A stretch of 64,000 bases of DNA from Litchfieldella xinjiangensis (GTDB taxonomy: Bacteria > Pseudomonadota > Gammaproteobacteria > Pseudomonadales > Halomonadaceae), in the NCBI RefSeq assembly GCF_000759345.1, contig NZ_JPZL01000002.1, forward strand, positions 310,001 through 374,000, in the 5' to 3' direction. The position numbers and the translations under genes are program-made. Shown here piece by piece: positions 10,067-20,142 of the stretch (its first letter is position 1; every line of letters starts with the position of its first letter). The notes below the pieces were generated by a model. That model saw nothing but the letters and a program-made list of their open reading frames with translations, had not been told where the DNA came from and made no database searches.

Positions 10067-10722
10067 AGGGTCGCCTCCTGAGTGCCGAGGTTGTCGAGCT
10101 TCAGCTCAACGCCATACAGCGGTTGTTCGTTCTGTTCGGCAAGGGTCAAGGCCTCGCGATATGCCTCGCGCGCCTGCGCCTCATCGCCCAGGGCGATGAA
10201 GGCATCGCCACGAATATTGGCTCGCTGGGCGGCGAGCGGCGCGGCATCAACCTGTTCAAGGGTCTCTAGCGCGGCATCGGCGTCTTCGGTGGCAACCTGA
10301 AGGCGAGCCAGACGGAGTCGGGCGAGACTCTTGATATAGTCCTGCGAGGTACGACCGATCACATCGCCCAACGCTGTCTGAGCCGCGATAAGGTCCCCTT
10401 CGGCTACCGCCAGGCGTGCCTCAATGAGTCCCGCCAGGTCGGCATACAGCCTGTCGTCGTGCTCGTTGATGAGGGTGTCGGCTAGGTCGCGCGCTTCGCT
10501 ACGGGTCGATTCATCGAGCGTATCCTGGCTGGCCAGGGCGACGAGTTGCTGATAGCGCAGCGAGGCGGCTTCCGCCTGGTTCGCCTGGTAATCCTGCCAG
10601 GCGTTCCAGCCTACTACCCCGGCGACGGCTATCACCACCCCCGCAATCAGGGATTTCCCGTTCTCTTTCCACCAACGCTTGATCGCTTCAAGCTGCTCTT
10701 CTTCTGTTCTCAGCTCCGCCAC
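10063..10722 (-). CDS. yfgM: YfgM family membrane-anchored TPR protein
   Basis: YfgM is an inner-membrane protein with a periplasmic TPR domain, linked in E. coli to the Sec translocon and PpiD. The gene encodes about 219 residues: a cytoplasmic N terminus (EEEQLEAIKRWWKENGKS), one TM segment (LIAGVVIAVAGVVGWNAW, about residues 25-42) and TPR-like helices. I place the start at the GTG at 10722 because a TAAGGAG sequence precedes it by 7 bases. An ATG at 10743 would add 7 residues but has no such site. It lies between hisS and bamB, as in E. coli. Confidence 0.93.
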   Translation of the reverse strand: MAELRTEEEQLEAIKRWWKENGKSLIAGVVIAVAGVVGWNAWQDYQANQAEAASLRYQQLVALASQDTLDESTRSEARDLADTLINEHDDRLYADLAGLIEARLAVAEGDLIAAQTALGDVIGRTSQDYIKSLARLRLARLQVATEDADAALETLEQVDAAPLAAQRANIRGDAFIALGDEAQAREAYREALTLAEQNEQPLYGVELKLDNLGTQEATL

Positions 10723-10769
10723 GGGCGGTCTCCTTAACAACATCGCGAATCGGCAGGGGCTGCCTCTGG

Positions 10770-12059
10770 CTAGGGGGTGTCGAGCAGGTCGGCAAGGGTC
10801 TCGGCCAGATCCTGTTGGGCGAGGCGTTGCTGATCCCGCGCATCGCGCAGGAACTTGAGCGTCACCTGTTGCTGGGCCCGCTCCTCCTCGCCGATCAACA
10901 GGGCCAGGCGCGCACCGCTCTTGTCGGCCTTCTTGATCTGGCTCTTGAAGCTGCCGCCGCCGCAGTGTACCTGGATGCGCCGCGTGGGCAATTGCTCGCG
11001 CAAGGTTTCGCCAAGCAACAGGGCGTCCTGGCTACCCGCCTCGTCCATTCCAATGATGTAGATATCCAGCACCGGATCGGCGTCCTGGGGTACCAGCGAC
11101 AAGGTTTCGAGTAACAGGATCAGCCGCTCGATGCCCATGGCGAAACCCACTGCGGGCGTGGGCTTGCCCCCAAGCTGTTCGACCAGAGCGTCGTAGCGCC
11201 CACCGGCACACACCGTGCCTTGGCTACCCAGGGCAGTGGTGGTCCACTCGAAAACGGTACGCGAATAGTAATCCAGGCCACGCACCAGGCGCGGATTGAT
11301 GGTGTATCCGATACCCGCTGCATCGAGTAGACCGGTCAGACGCTCGAAATGTTCACGCGATTCTGCGTCGATGTGGTCGAGCAATTGCGGGGCATCGGCC
11401 AGCATCGGTGCCATGTCCGGATTCTTCGAATCGAGAATGCGCAGCGGATTGCTGTGCAGTCGGCGACGCGAGTCCTCGTCGAGCACCTCATGGTGACGCT
11501 CGAAATAGGCGACCAGCAACTCACGGTAGGCGGCGCGGGCCTCGGCCGAGCCCAGCGAGTTGAGCTCAAGGGTGACATGCTCGTAAAGCCCCAGCTGTTT
11601 CCACAGGCGTGCCGTGAGCAGGATCAGCTCGGCATCGATGTCCGGACCGTCCAGGCCGTAGGCTTCGACCCCGACCTGATGGAATTGGCGGTAGCGCCCT
11701 TTCTGGGGGCGCTCATGGCGGAACATGGGGCCCTGATACCAGAGACGTTGTACCTGGTTGTGCAGCAGGCCGTGTTCCATGGCTGCACGCACGCAGCTGG
11801 CGGTGCCTTCGGGACGCAGTGTCAAGCTGTCGCCGTTACGATCCTCGAAGGTGTACATCTCCTTCTCGACGATATCGGTGACCTCGCCGATTGAGCGGGC
11901 GAACAGGGCCGTCTGCTCGACGATGGGCGTACGAATCTCGCTATAGCCATAGCGCTGCATCAATGTCCGTACCTGACCCTCGAAATACTGCCACAGGGGC
12001 GACTGCTCGGGCAGCAGGTCGTTCATGCCACGAATGGCCTGGATCTTTTTCTTGCTCAA
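10770..12059 (-). CDS. hisS: Histidyl-tRNA synthetase
   Basis: This class II aminoacyl-tRNA synthetase charges tRNA-His. The 429-residue protein shows the class II motif 2 region ([21 protein letters not shown]), the histidine-binding motifs [13 protein letters not shown] and CAGGRYD, and motif 3 ([12 protein letters not shown]). It ends with the anticodon-binding domain. Length matches E. coli (424). It lies 27 bases after ispG on the same strand. Confidence 0.98.
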   Translation of the reverse strand: MSKKKIQAIRGMNDLLPEQSPLWQYFEGQVRTLMQRYGYSEIRTPIVEQTALFARSIGEVTDIVEKEMYTFEDRNGDSLTLRPEGTASCVRAAMEHGLLHNQVQRLWYQGPMFRHERPQKGRYRQFHQVGVEAYGLDGPDIDAELILLTARLWKQLGLYEHVTLELNSLGSAEARAAYRELLVAYFERHHEVLDEDSRRRLHSNPLRILDSKNPDMAPMLADAPQLLDHIDAESREHFERLTGLLDAAGIGYTINPRLVRGLDYYSRTVFEWTTTALGSQGTVCAGGRYDALVEQLGGKPTPAVGFAMGIERLILLLETLSLVPQDADPVLDIYIIGMDEAGSQDALLLGETLREQLPTRRIQVHCGGGSFKSQIKKADKSGARLALLIGEEERAQQQVTLKFLRDARDQQRLAQQDLAETLADLLDTP

Positions 12060-12086
12060 CGGGGGCTCCTTGAGGGTCGCCGGCGG

Positions 12087-13211
12087 TCATTCGCCGCGGG
12101 CGATCACGTCCTGTTCGGCCTGCTCTTTTATCCGTACGCGCTCACGGATCAAGGCTTCAAGATCGTCGACCAGGTGGTCGTTGCGCAGTTTGCTGGCCGG
12201 TTTGCCATCGATATAGACGAGGTTGGCCGGACTGCCACCGGTCAGGCCGATGTCGACTTCCTTGGCTTCGCCCGGGCCATTGACCACGCAGCCGATCACT
12301 GACACATCGAGCGGGGTCATGATGTCCTCGAGGCGGGATTCGAGGGCGTTCATGGTGCCGATGACGTCGAAGTTCTGACGTGAGCAACTCGGGCAGGCTA
12401 TGAAGTTGATGCCCTTGCTGCGCAGGCGCAGACTCTTGAGCATGTCGAAGCCAACCTTGATTTCCTCGACCGGATCGGCGGCCAGTGAAACGCGTAGGGT
12501 ATCGCCGATCCCATCCATCAGCAGCATGCCCAGGCCGATCGAGGACTTGACGGTGCCTGAACGCAGCCCCCCGGCTTCGGTAATGCCCAGATGCAGCGGC
12601 TGTTCGATGCGCTGGGCCAATTGCCGGTAGGCACCGACCGCCATGAACACGTCGGACGCCTTCACGCTGACCTTGAATTCCTGGAAGTCGAGACGATCGA
12701 GGTGATCGATATTACGCATGGCCGACTCGACGAGCGCCTCGGAGGTCGGCTCGCCATATTTCTTCTGAAGGTCTTTCTCCAGTGAACCGGCATTGACACC
12801 GATGCGGATCGGGATGCCATTGTCCCGCGCTGCCGAGACCACCGCGCGCACGCGGTCTTCTCGCCCGATATTGCCAGGGTTGATCCGCAGGCAATCGACG
12901 CCGAGCTCGGCGACACGCAGGGCAATCTTGTAATCGAAATGGATGTCGGCGACCAGCGGCACGTCGACCTGGGCCTTGATGCGACCGAACGTCTCTGCAG
13001 CGTCCATGGTGGGCACCGAGACACGCACGATGTCGGCGCCTGCAGCTTCGAGCCGCTGGATCTGGGCCACGGTGGCGGCTACATCCAGGGTGTCGGTATT
13101 GGTCATGCTCTGCACCGAGATGGGTGCATCGCCGCCAACCGCGACCTTGCCGACATGAATCTGACGCGAGCGCCGCCGAACGATGGGAGATTGCGCATGC
13201 ATGGCCGTCAT
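12087..13211 (-). CDS. ispG: 4-hydroxy-3-methylbut-2-enyl diphosphate synthase (flavodoxin)
   Basis: IspG converts MEcPP to HMBPP in the MEP isoprenoid pathway, using a [4Fe-4S] cluster. The 374-residue protein has the TIM-barrel start ([19 protein letters not shown]) and the cluster cysteines in [11 protein letters not shown] and in [10 protein letters not shown], with the conserved glutamate of the latter. An ATG at 13211 overlaps the rodZ stop. A second ATG at 13202 lies 10 bases after AGGAG and may be the true start, giving 371 residues. Its cluster has to be supplied by the cell's Fe-S machinery, which is relevant to the reduced isc locus nearby. Confidence 0.98.
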   Translation of the reverse strand: MTAMHAQSPIVRRRSRQIHVGKVAVGGDAPISVQSMTNTDTLDVAATVAQIQRLEAAGADIVRVSVPTMDAAETFGRIKAQVDVPLVADIHFDYKIALRVAELGVDCLRINPGNIGREDRVRAVVSAARDNGIPIRIGVNAGSLEKDLQKKYGEPTSEALVESAMRNIDHLDRLDFQEFKVSVKASDVFMAVGAYRQLAQRIEQPLHLGITEAGGLRSGTVKSSIGLGMLLMDGIGDTLRVSLAADPVEEIKVGFDMLKSLRLRSKGINFIACPSCSRQNFDVIGTMNALESRLEDIMTPLDVSVIGCVVNGPGEAKEVDIGLTGGSPANLVYIDGKPASKLRNDHLVDDLEALIRERVRIKEQAEQDVIARGE

Positions 13212-14305
13212 TCTCCTAGAGTGAAACGTGCAACATTATTGCCACCCGCGCGTGCGCTCAGGTCGACGGGCTCGCCACGATAGCGCAGCTCGACGCCGGA
13301 GGCATTGCCGATGGTCAGACGGAATGGCGGTTGGCCTTCGGCGGTCGCCTGGCTTCCGGCTTCCTGAAGACCGACGAAGATGCGGTTATTATTGGCATCG
13401 AAGATCTCGGTCCAGGATTGCTCGTTGAATGTCAGTGACAGACTGCGCGTACTGGCGGTAGCGGGCTCTTCCTGTGCCGCCGTCTCGGGGGTGGCCGCGT
13501 CCTGGCCGGTGGCCGCCTCGGCCTGCTGGGTCTCCGTCGGCTGGTTCTCGGCATCGCTCTCGCTACCTTCAAGCACCACGCCGTCCTCGATCAGCGGGTC
13601 CTGAGCGACCGCCGAAGACGCTTCTACGGCGGTGGGCTCATCGGCTTCACCGGGCGTGCCCTGCGGGGTGTCCTGAGCCGCAGGTACGTCGCCGATATTG
13701 CTGTCGGTCGCCGTCGGTGGTGCGTAATCGGGCGACTCGACGCTGTCATCGACCAGGCCCATTTCCTCGCCTTCGTCGGGGACGGGGGGCAGGTCGGTAG
13801 TACCGTCGCTTTCCTGGGAGACCGGGGTGCCGTCCATATTGTCCACGGCGACCTGGTCATTACCGCCAAGCCCCAGCAGATCATTGCCGTCACGGCTTTG
13901 CCACCACAGTAGGGTGAGGCCGATCAAGCCGGCAATGACCAGTAGCGTGACCAGCTTGAAAAGCCAGGCGCCCAGACGGGAGGGCGGCTTGGAGGCATGC
14001 ACTGGGGTGACCCTGTGCTCGCTCTCGGTCTTGCCGAAGCGAGTATTGTAGGCCTCGATCACCGGTCGGTCGTCGATACCCAACAGGCGCGCATAGGCAC
14101 GCAGGTAGCCGCGGCGGTAGGCCGCGACCGATACCCCGTCATAGGTGTCGGCCTCCAGGCCGCCTACCACGGCAGGCCGCAGGTTCAGGGCGGTCGACAC
14201 CTCGTCTCGCGACAGTCCCTGGCGCTCACGTTCGCGCTTGAGTATTTCCCCTGGTGATGTGTCGCTTACGAATTGGTGCGGATCGTCGTAGTGTGTTTCG
14301 CTCAT
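13208..14305 (-). CDS. rodZ: Cytoskeletal/cell-shape protein RodZ
   Basis: RodZ links MreB to the cell-wall elongation machinery. The 365-residue protein has an N-terminal cytoplasmic Xre-type helix-turn-helix domain (about residues 19-90, starting near [18 protein letters not shown]) and a single TM segment at about 113-135. A long acidic, low-complexity periplasmic linker follows, rich in D, E, T, P and Q (about 150-280). The C-terminal DUF4115 beta domain contains [18 protein letters not shown] and ends near residue 362. The acidic linker is typical for halophile-leaning proteomes. It overlaps ispG by 4 bases. Confidence 0.95.
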   Translation of the reverse strand: MSETHYDDPHQFVSDTSPGEILKRERERQGLSRDEVSTALNLRPAVVGGLEADTYDGVSVAAYRRGYLRAYARLLGIDDRPVIEAYNTRFGKTESEHRVTPVHASKPPSRLGAWLFKLVTLLVIAGLIGLTLLWWQSRDGNDLLGLGGNDQVAVDNMDGTPVSQESDGTTDLPPVPDEGEEMGLVDDSVESPDYAPPTATDSNIGDVPAAQDTPQGTPGEADEPTAVEASSAVAQDPLIEDGVVLEGSESDAENQPTETQQAEAATGQDAATPETAAQEEPATASTRSLSLTFNEQSWTEIFDANNNRIFVGLQEAGSQATAEGQPPFRLTIGNASGVELRYRGEPVDLSARAGGNNVARFTLGE

Positions 14306-14332
14306 GGCTGAGCATCCTTAGTCAATATACGA

Positions 14333-15094
14333 TCATCGTTGCGCATCGGCAGTGTCCGATGGCTCGCTGTAAAAGGTGGCATTGGCAGCATCGCCCCTGG
14401 CCTGGGCAATAATGCTTGCCAGGCGCTGGTTCTCGGGGGTCAAGCCTGCCAGCCGAATATGTGCCTGCAACTGGTCCCATGCGCGATCATGGTTGCCCTG
14501 GGTATGCTCGAGCTCGGCCAGGGTCAGGTAACTGCGCGGAAAACGGACATCGATCGCCTGGGCACGCTCCAGGTTCTGGCGAGCCAGGGCGATTTCGCCC
14601 TGCTCCAGGTGGCATTGGCCCAGGTTGGTGAACAACTGCGCCCGATTAGGGTACTGGGTATCTTGCGAGGCCTGCTCCAGCTGTCGGCAGGCTTCAGCGA
14701 CGCGGCCTTCGCTGTAAAGAAAGGCAGCGTAATTGTTGCGTGCCCGAGTGAAGCCGGGATCCTGGCTCAGGGCACGCTGAAAATACTCATCGGCCACCCG
14801 AGTATCGCCTTGACGTTGATAAGCGACGGCCATGGCCTGGAGCGCCTCGGGGTCGCCGGGTCTGGCTTCGAGTGCCCGGTCCAGCGCAGCGATGGCGCGC
14901 GGCAGGTTATTGCGCTCGAGGTAGGCGACGCCCAACTGGGTATAGGCCGCGGCGGGGTCAGCCGCACTGGGCTCAGGCGCCGACGTCTGACTCGCACACC
15001 CCGATAGCCAGGCAGCGCTCAGCAGGGCGGCAGCGTAAGCAGCCGGCTGCAGTCGAACTGGCAAGCAGTGGCGACGAATCATATGTAACCCCAT
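14333..15094 (-). CDS. pilF: Type IV pilus biogenesis TPR lipoprotein PilF/PilW
   Basis: PilF is the outer-membrane pilotin that promotes PilQ secretin assembly. The 253-residue protein has a signal peptide with lipobox SGC (LSGCASQ, Cys33) and then TPR units: AYTQLGVAYLERNNLPRAI, ALDRALEARPGDPEALQAMA, and the segment around RVADEYFQRALSQDPGFTRA. It sits between rlmN and rodZ, the position it holds in Pseudomonas and many relatives. A second ATG at 15082 is an alternative start. No other pilus genes are in this window. Confidence 0.92.
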   Translation of the reverse strand: MGLHMIRRHCLPVRLQPAAYAAALLSAAWLSGCASQTSAPEPSAADPAAAYTQLGVAYLERNNLPRAIAALDRALEARPGDPEALQAMAVAYQRQGDTRVADEYFQRALSQDPGFTRARNNYAAFLYSEGRVAEACRQLEQASQDTQYPNRAQLFTNLGQCHLEQGEIALARQNLERAQAIDVRFPRSYLTLAELEHTQGNHDRAWDQLQAHIRLAGLTPENQRLASIIAQARGDAANATFYSEPSDTADAQR

Positions 15095-15175
15095 AAAAAA
15101 AGCCTACCCATCAAAGCGCCGTGTCGGGTTGAAGTCAAGGAGGCACGGCACTTAGTCGCCATCGAGCTGGATCGC

Positions 15176-16333
15176 TCAGTCGGCGTCGAGCTGGATCGAT
15201 TGTATGTAGCGAGCGTGTCGCTTGGTACGGTCCTTGACGCGACCTACCAGTTGGCCACAGGCCGCATCGATATCATCCCCCCGGGTGCTGCGGATAGGAG
15301 CCGTGTATCCCAGCTCGTAGAGCCACTGCTGGAAGCGCATGACCTGATTGCGTGACGGCTTCTCGTATCCGGAATGCGGGAAGGGATTGAAGGGAATCAG
15401 GTTGATCTTGCACGGCAGCTCGGCCAGCAGCGCAGCCAATTGCTCGGCATGCTCCTGCTGATCGTTGACGTCCTTGATCAACGTATATTCGATGGTCACC
15501 ATGCGCGTATCGTCACACTTGGCGAGATACCGCTGGCAGGCGTCGATTAGGGCGCGGATGTTGTACTTGCGATTGAGCGGTACCAGCTCGCTACGCAACG
15601 CATCGTTGGCCGCATGCAACGAAATGGCCAGGCTCACGTCGAGCTCGTCGCCGAGGCGGTCGATCATCGGCACGACACCTGACGTGGAAAGCGTCACGCG
15701 ACGCTTCGACAGGCCGTATCCGTTGTCGTCGAGCATGAGCTTCATCGCCGGTACGACATTGTCGTAGTTCATGAGCGGCTCGCCCATGCCCATCATCACG
15801 ACATTGGTCACCGGCCGGTTGGCGGTGTCCTTGCGTGGGCCCACGCTACGCTGGGCGACCCAAACCTGGCCGATGATCTCGGCAGCGGTGAGGTTGCGCT
15901 GGAACCCTTGCTTGCCGGTGGAGCAGAAACTGCAGTCCAGCGAGCAACCGACCTGCGACGAGACGCACAAGGTTCTACGCTTGCCGTCGTCCGCGGGGAT
16001 GAGCACCGTCTCGACGTAGCTGCCGTCTTCCACTTCCAGCACCCACTTGCGCGTGCCGTCGTTGGACGTGCCTTCATAGACCACGCCGGGACCACGGATT
16101 TCCGCTACCTCGGCCAGGCGAGCCCGTAGTGCCTTGGAGAGGTTGGTCATGGCTTCGAAGTCGTCGCAGCCTTCGTGGTGAATCCACTTCATGACCTGGG
16201 CGGCACGAAACTTCTTCTCGCCAATGGTCAGGAAAAAGGCTTCCATCTGCTCGCGGGACAGACCCAGCAGATTGGTGCGTTGGGGTGCAGTGGTGGCGGT
16301 CATGGCATCAGCGGGTCGTTGGGGCAGGGGCAT
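15176..16333 (-). CDS. rlmN: Dual-specificity RNA methyltransferase RlmN
   Basis: RlmN is a radical SAM enzyme that makes m2A2503 in 23S rRNA and m2A37 in some tRNAs. It has about 385 residues (E. coli 384). The radical SAM motif CSLDCSFC (CxxxCxxC) is at about residues 130-137. The conserved [14 protein letters not shown]-type segment follows, then [15 protein letters not shown], and the C-terminal catalytic cysteine is in [12 protein letters not shown]. An AGGGGT sequence lies 7 bases before the ATG at 16333. Starts at 16342 (GTG) and 16303 (ATG) are possible. Confidence 0.97.
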   Translation of the reverse strand: MPLPQRPADAMTATTAPQRTNLLGLSREQMEAFFLTIGEKKFRAAQVMKWIHHEGCDDFEAMTNLSKALRARLAEVAEIRGPGVVYEGTSNDGTRKWVLEVEDGSYVETVLIPADDGKRRTLCVSSQVGCSLDCSFCSTGKQGFQRNLTAAEIIGQVWVAQRSVGPRKDTANRPVTNVVMMGMGEPLMNYDNVVPAMKLMLDDNGYGLSKRRVTLSTSGVVPMIDRLGDELDVSLAISLHAANDALRSELVPLNRKYNIRALIDACQRYLAKCDDTRMVTIEYTLIKDVNDQQEHAEQLAALLAELPCKINLIPFNPFPHSGYEKPSRNQVMRFQQWLYELGYTAPIRSTRGDDIDAACGQLVGRVKDRTKRHARYIQSIQLDAD

Positions 16334-16369
16334 GAAACACACCCCTGCAGGGCCTGGGGAAGAACTCCC

Positions 16370-16795
16370 TCAGCGAGAGCAGATTTCTTCGTTCTTGAAG
16401 AAATAGGCCACTTCGCGAGCGGCGGAGGTAGTGGAGTCGGAACCGTGGACGGCATTGGCGTCGATGGACTGGGCGAAGTCCGCACGGATAGTGCCGGCTT
16501 CGGCCTCCTGCGGGTTGGTAGCCCCCATCAGTTCACGGTTCTTGGCGATGGCGCCTTCACCTTCGAGCACCTGAACGACCACCGGGCCGGAGGTCATGAA
16601 ACCCACCAGATCGGGGAAGAAGGGGCGCTCCTTGTGCTCGGCGTAGAACCCTTCGGCCTGTTCCTTGGACAGCTGCAGCATCTTGGCAGCGACCACTTGC
16701 AGGCCAGCCTTCTCGAAACGGCTGATGATCTCGCCGATGACATTCTTGGCAACGGCATCGGGCTTGATGATGGACAGGGTTTGCTCGGTGGCCAT
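16370..16795 (-). CDS. ndk: Nucleoside diphosphate kinase
   Basis: Ndk transfers the gamma phosphate of ATP to NDPs and dNDPs through a phosphohistidine. The 141-residue protein has the N-terminal [13 protein letters not shown], the [17 protein letters not shown] segment, [18 protein letters not shown], and the active-site histidine in NAVHGSDS. I use the ATG at 16795 because GGAGA lies 7 bases upstream; an ATG two codons earlier is too close to it. In Azotobacter and Pseudomonas ndk follows hscA-fdx; here those genes are absent. Confidence 0.97.
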   Translation of the reverse strand: MATEQTLSIIKPDAVAKNVIGEIISRFEKAGLQVVAAKMLQLSKEQAEGFYAEHKERPFFPDLVGFMTSGPVVVQVLEGEGAIAKNRELMGATNPQEAEAGTIRADFAQSIDANAVHGSDSTTSAAREVAYFFKNEEICSR

Positions 16796-16989
16796 GGGCA
16801 TCTCTCCATGAGGGTGATTGATGGGAAGCGAATGACGGCGCGCCGCCCGGATGTGGCGTGAGCCGATACCTGGGGCGGCGCGTCGTGAAAAAGAACCGTC
16901 TTGCGACTCGCGATCGAGTAGCCGGGCATTATACCGGTTGTGGGCGAAACATCACAATCGCCGCCTTCCGGACGGGCAGTAACGTCAAT

Positions 16990-17316
16990 TCAGACGCTGA
17001 AGCTTTCGCCACAGCCGCACTGGTCCTTGACGTTGGGGTTGTTGAAGCGGAAGAAGCGATTGAGCCCTTCGCTGACATAATCGACTTCGCTGCCGTCGAG
17101 CAGGGTGAGTGCCTCGGGGTCGACGTAGACGGTCACGCCGTGCTCCTCGAAGGACACATCGTTGGCCGCCGCTTCGTCGGCAAAATCGAGGACGTAACTG
17201 TAGCCCGAGCAGCCACTAGGCTTGACTGAGACACGTAGCCCCAAGCCATGCCCGCGCTCATCGAGGACACGACGGATCTGGTCGGCGGCAGCGGTGGTGA
17301 TAGAGAGTTGCGCCAT
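16990..17316 (-). CDS. iscA: Iron-sulfur cluster assembly A-type carrier IscA
   Basis: This A-type carrier delivers Fe-S clusters to target proteins. The 108-residue protein contains the three conserved cysteines: one in the SGCSGYSYVL segment and two in the C-terminal CGCGESF motif. FRFNNPNVKDQCGCG matches IscA closely. It begins 37 bases after the iscS stop, where iscU would normally lie, and no hscB, hscA or fdx gene follows. The 194 bases between iscA and ndk hold no gene. Confidence 0.94.
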   Translation of the reverse strand: MAQLSITTAAADQIRRVLDERGHGLGLRVSVKPSGCSGYSYVLDFADEAAANDVSFEEHGVTVYVDPEALTLLDGSEVDYVSEGLNRFFRFNNPNVKDQCGCGESFSV

Positions 17317-17353
17317 AGCTAAAAGTCTCCTGCGATGATCGATAAGAACGGCA

Positions 17354-18502
17354 TCAGCGCCGCAGCGCCGTCACGGCATGGCGGATTTCACCCAGCGCCG
17401 TGTCGATGTCGGTATCGGTGGTAAACCGGCCGAAACTGAAGCGCAACGATGACAGCGCGCGCGCGGGATCGATGCCGATGCCCTTTAGTACATAGGATGG
17501 TTCAACGCTGGCCGAGTTGCATGCCGAGCCGGTGGAGATGGCAAGATTGCGCAGCGCCATGAGCAGCGTTTCGCCATCCACGTTGTCGAAGGCCAGGTTG
17601 ACGATATTGGGTAACGACACCTCGACATCGGTGTTCAGATGGATCCCCGGAAGCTCGGCAAGCCCGGCCAGAAAGCGCGCCTGCAAACGCGCGATATGGC
17701 TCTGGTCGGCCTCGCCTTCCTCCTGTGCCAGCGCGAAGGCCTGACCCATGCCGACGATCTGATGCGTCGGCAGGGTGCCCGAGCGCATGCCGCGCTCGTG
17801 GCCGCCACCGTGAATCAAGGCTTCGACCCGGATATCGGCGTGTCGCCTCACGTAGAGTGCACCGATGCCCTTGGGGCCGTAGAGCTTGTGAGCCGATAGC
17901 GACAGCAGATCGATGCCCATGCGCTGCACATCCAGGGCAAGCTTGCCGGCCGCCTGAGCGCCGTCGACATGGAATACGGCGCCATGGGCATGCACCACCT
18001 CGGCCAAGGCCGGCAGGTCGTGAATGCAGCCCAGTTCGTTATTCACCGCCATCAACGAGACCAGCACGGTATCCTCGCGCATGGCCTCGCCGAGTAGTGC
18101 GGGCGTGATGCGCCCATCCGACCCCGGCGTCAGCCAGGTGACCTCGAATCCTTCGGCCTCGAGCGCCAGTGCAGTATCGATCACGGCCTTGTGCTCGACA
18201 ATGGAGGTCACCAGGTGGCGACCCCGGCTACGGTTGGCGCGCATGAAGCCGATCAGTGCCAGGTTATCGGCCTCGGTGGCGCCGCTGGTCCAGACGATCT
18301 CCCGGGGGTCGGCACCGATCAGATCGGCGACCTGGCGGCGCGCGCCTTCCACTGCCTGCTCGGCCTGCCAGCCCGGCATGTGGCTACGTGACGCCGGGTT
18401 GGCAAACGTGCCCTCGAGCGTCAGATGCCGGCTCATGACCTCGGCTACCCGGGGGTCGACAGGTGTGGTGGCGGCGTAATCGAGATAGACAGGGGCGCTC
18501 AT
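17354..18502 (-). CDS. iscS: Cysteine desulfurase IscS, lacking the usual C-terminal tail
   Basis: IscS is a PLP enzyme that takes sulfur from cysteine for Fe-S clusters and tRNA thiolation. The protein has about 382 residues against 404 in E. coli. It has the N-terminal YLDYAATTPVDPRV, the PLP lysine in SAHKLYGPKGIGALYVRR, GGGHERGMRSGTLP, and the persulfide cysteine in STGSACNSASVEPSYVL. It ends shortly after RFSFGRFTTDTDID with HAVTALRR. The roughly 20-residue tail that contacts IscU in E. coli is missing. The ATG at 18502 is chosen by family alignment; the frame is open to 18745. Confidence 0.95.
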   Translation of the reverse strand: MSAPVYLDYAATTPVDPRVAEVMSRHLTLEGTFANPASRSHMPGWQAEQAVEGARRQVADLIGADPREIVWTSGATEADNLALIGFMRANRSRGRHLVTSIVEHKAVIDTALALEAEGFEVTWLTPGSDGRITPALLGEAMREDTVLVSLMAVNNELGCIHDLPALAEVVHAHGAVFHVDGAQAAGKLALDVQRMGIDLLSLSAHKLYGPKGIGALYVRRHADIRVEALIHGGGHERGMRSGTLPTHQIVGMGQAFALAQEEGEADQSHIARLQARFLAGLAELPGIHLNTDVEVSLPNIVNLAFDNVDGETLLMALRNLAISTGSACNSASVEPSYVLKGIGIDPARALSSLRFSFGRFTTDTDIDTALGEIRHAVTALRR

Positions 18503-18552
18503 GGCTGCAGGCACTATCCTTGTTTGAAGGGTGAAAGCGGCATCACCAGAGG

Positions 18553-19017
18553 CTATGACACGGCGATGGTGGATTGGTCGATACGTCGGCGCTGACGCTC
18601 GGCGACTCGCCTGACGTCGTTGCGCTCGACAAGGTCGCCGAGGGTGATGCCATCGAGGAAACCGTGGATTTCCTTGGAAAGATCGCACCATAAATGATGC
18701 GTCAGGCAGACATCGCCCTGCTGGCAGTCCGACAGCCCCTGGCAACGCGTCGCATCCACCGACTCGTTCACGGCATCGATGACCTTGGCTACCGAGATAT
18801 CAAGCGGTGCATGAGCCAGCAGGTACCCGCCTCCCGGGCCGCGAACGCTCTTGACCAGCTTGGCACGGCGCAACCGAGCGAAAAGCTGCTCGAGATAGGA
18901 CAGCGAAATCTCCTGGCGCTTGGAAATATCCGCCAGGCTGGTCGGGCCATCATGGGCATTGAGTGCCAGATCCAGCATGGCGGTGACGGCATAACGTCCT
19001 TTGGTAGTCAGGCGCAT
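18553..19017 (-). CDS. iscR: Fe-S cluster regulator IscR
   Basis: IscR is an Rrf2-family transcription factor that senses Fe-S status through a [2Fe-2S] cluster. The 154-residue protein has the winged-helix N terminus ([18 protein letters not shown]), the recognition region [18 protein letters not shown], and GPGGGYLL. The ligands Cys92, Cys98, Cys104 and His107 occupy exactly the E. coli positions. It is the first gene of the local iscR-iscS-iscA set and probably autoregulates from the promoter at 19078-19107. Confidence 0.97.
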   Translation of the reverse strand: MRLTTKGRYAVTAMLDLALNAHDGPTSLADISKRQEISLSYLEQLFARLRRAKLVKSVRGPGGGYLLAHAPLDISVAKVIDAVNESVDATRCQGLSDCQQGDVCLTHHLWCDLSKEIHGFLDGITLGDLVERNDVRRVAERQRRRIDQSTIAVS

Positions 19018-19077
19018 AGGGAGTGTCTAACGCTGGAGTGGTGATAAGGCAAGCACCGGCCACCGGCCAGTGCTGCC

Positions 19078-19107
19078 ATTATGTAGAAACCCTAGCGTTT
19101 TGGTCAA
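19078..19107 (-). promoter_or_regulatory. Predicted iscR promoter
   Basis: On the minus strand a -35 element TTGACC (19102-19107) is separated by 18 bases from a -10-like CATAAT (19078-19083), about 60 bases upstream of the iscR start. The sequence around the -35, AATTGTTGACCAAAACG, resembles the left half of type 1 IscR sites (ATA..TTGAC..), with a poorly conserved right half. Binding by IscR is inference. Confidence 0.5.
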
Positions 19108-19136
19108 CAATTGACCGCGCCACCTGCCTGCACCGT

Positions 19137-20006
19137 TCAGCGGTTGTCGCTGCTGGAGCGGCTGGAAGAGCGTTTGGGCGCAGCCTGATGCTCGTTGGTG
19201 GCCTCGACGGGCGGGCAGCAGCTGTCGACATCGGCGAGAATATCGGCGAAGTCCTCGTCGCGAAGCTCAGGCATCTGCCCGTCACGGTAACTGGCGTCGA
19301 GCTTGCGCAGGGTGGCGCACATGCGCTCGATACGCTGGTCGACGGCATGCATGTGATCGAGCATGGCCTGCATCGAGCGCGCCACGGGATCGGGCATGTC
19401 CTGGCTGACGCCGTAGGCATCGAAGCCGAACTTCTGACGAATCGCCTCGCGTCGTTCGGGGTCGAAGATGGGGGGCTCCTCGACATCCGGGTCGGTACGC
19501 TTGACGATCTTGCCGGGGATGCCCACAACGGTGGCCCCCGGAGGCACTTCCTTGGTGATGACCGCATTGGAGCCGATCTTGGCCCCGGCCCCCACGTTGA
19601 AGGGGCCGAGAATCTTGGCGCCAGCGCCGACGATGACCCCATCGCCGAGCGTCGGGTGGCGCTTGCCCTTGTTCCAGCTGGTTCCGCCCAGGGTCACGCC
19701 CTGATAGAGCGTCACGTCGTCACCGACTTCGGCAGTCTCGCCGATGACCACGCCCATGCCATGGTCGATGAAGAAACGACGCCCGATCCGCGCGCCGGGA
19801 TGGATCTCGATACCGGTCAGCCAGCGGAACAGCGTAGAGATCGAGCGGGCCAGCCACTTGAGGTTGCGATTCCATAGCCAGTGGCTAAGGCGATGCGCCA
19901 CCAGGGCATGCAGACCTGGGTAATTGGTCAGCACCTCGAGGAAATTGCGCGCGGCTGGGTCGCGAGCGAACACGCTGTGAATGTCTTCACGCAGCTGACG
20001 GAACAT
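19137..20006 (-). CDS. cysE: Serine O-acetyltransferase
   Basis: CysE acetylates serine to O-acetylserine, the substrate for cysteine synthesis. The 289-residue protein has an N-terminal alpha-helical domain, then left-handed beta-helix hexapeptide repeats. The active-site region reads [26 protein letters not shown], shown here as [10 protein letters not shown] and HGMGVVIGE, with the downstream [14 protein letters not shown]. It carries an approximately 60-residue C-terminal extension rich in charged residues that standard CysE lacks. Its place between trmJ and iscR matches the cysE2 gene in the Azotobacter isc cluster, and feeds cysteine to IscS. Confidence 0.95.
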   Translation of the reverse strand: MFRQLREDIHSVFARDPAARNFLEVLTNYPGLHALVAHRLSHWLWNRNLKWLARSISTLFRWLTGIEIHPGARIGRRFFIDHGMGVVIGETAEVGDDVTLYQGVTLGGTSWNKGKRHPTLGDGVIVGAGAKILGPFNVGAGAKIGSNAVITKEVPPGATVVGIPGKIVKRTDPDVEEPPIFDPERREAIRQKFGFDAYGVSQDMPDPVARSMQAMLDHMHAVDQRIERMCATLRKLDASYRDGQMPELRDEDFADILADVDSCCPPVEATNEHQAAPKRSSSRSSSDNR

Positions 20007-20142
20007 GCGGCAGTCCTTACATCACGGAGTGGCGGCTGGCCGGACGGGCCGAATACCCGCCGAAGGGTCATTATTGGGGCGCCGGTGCCCACCTGCAAGG
20101 CGAGGGCACGGACCCTGCATCAGGCAAGGCGCAGACTGGCCA

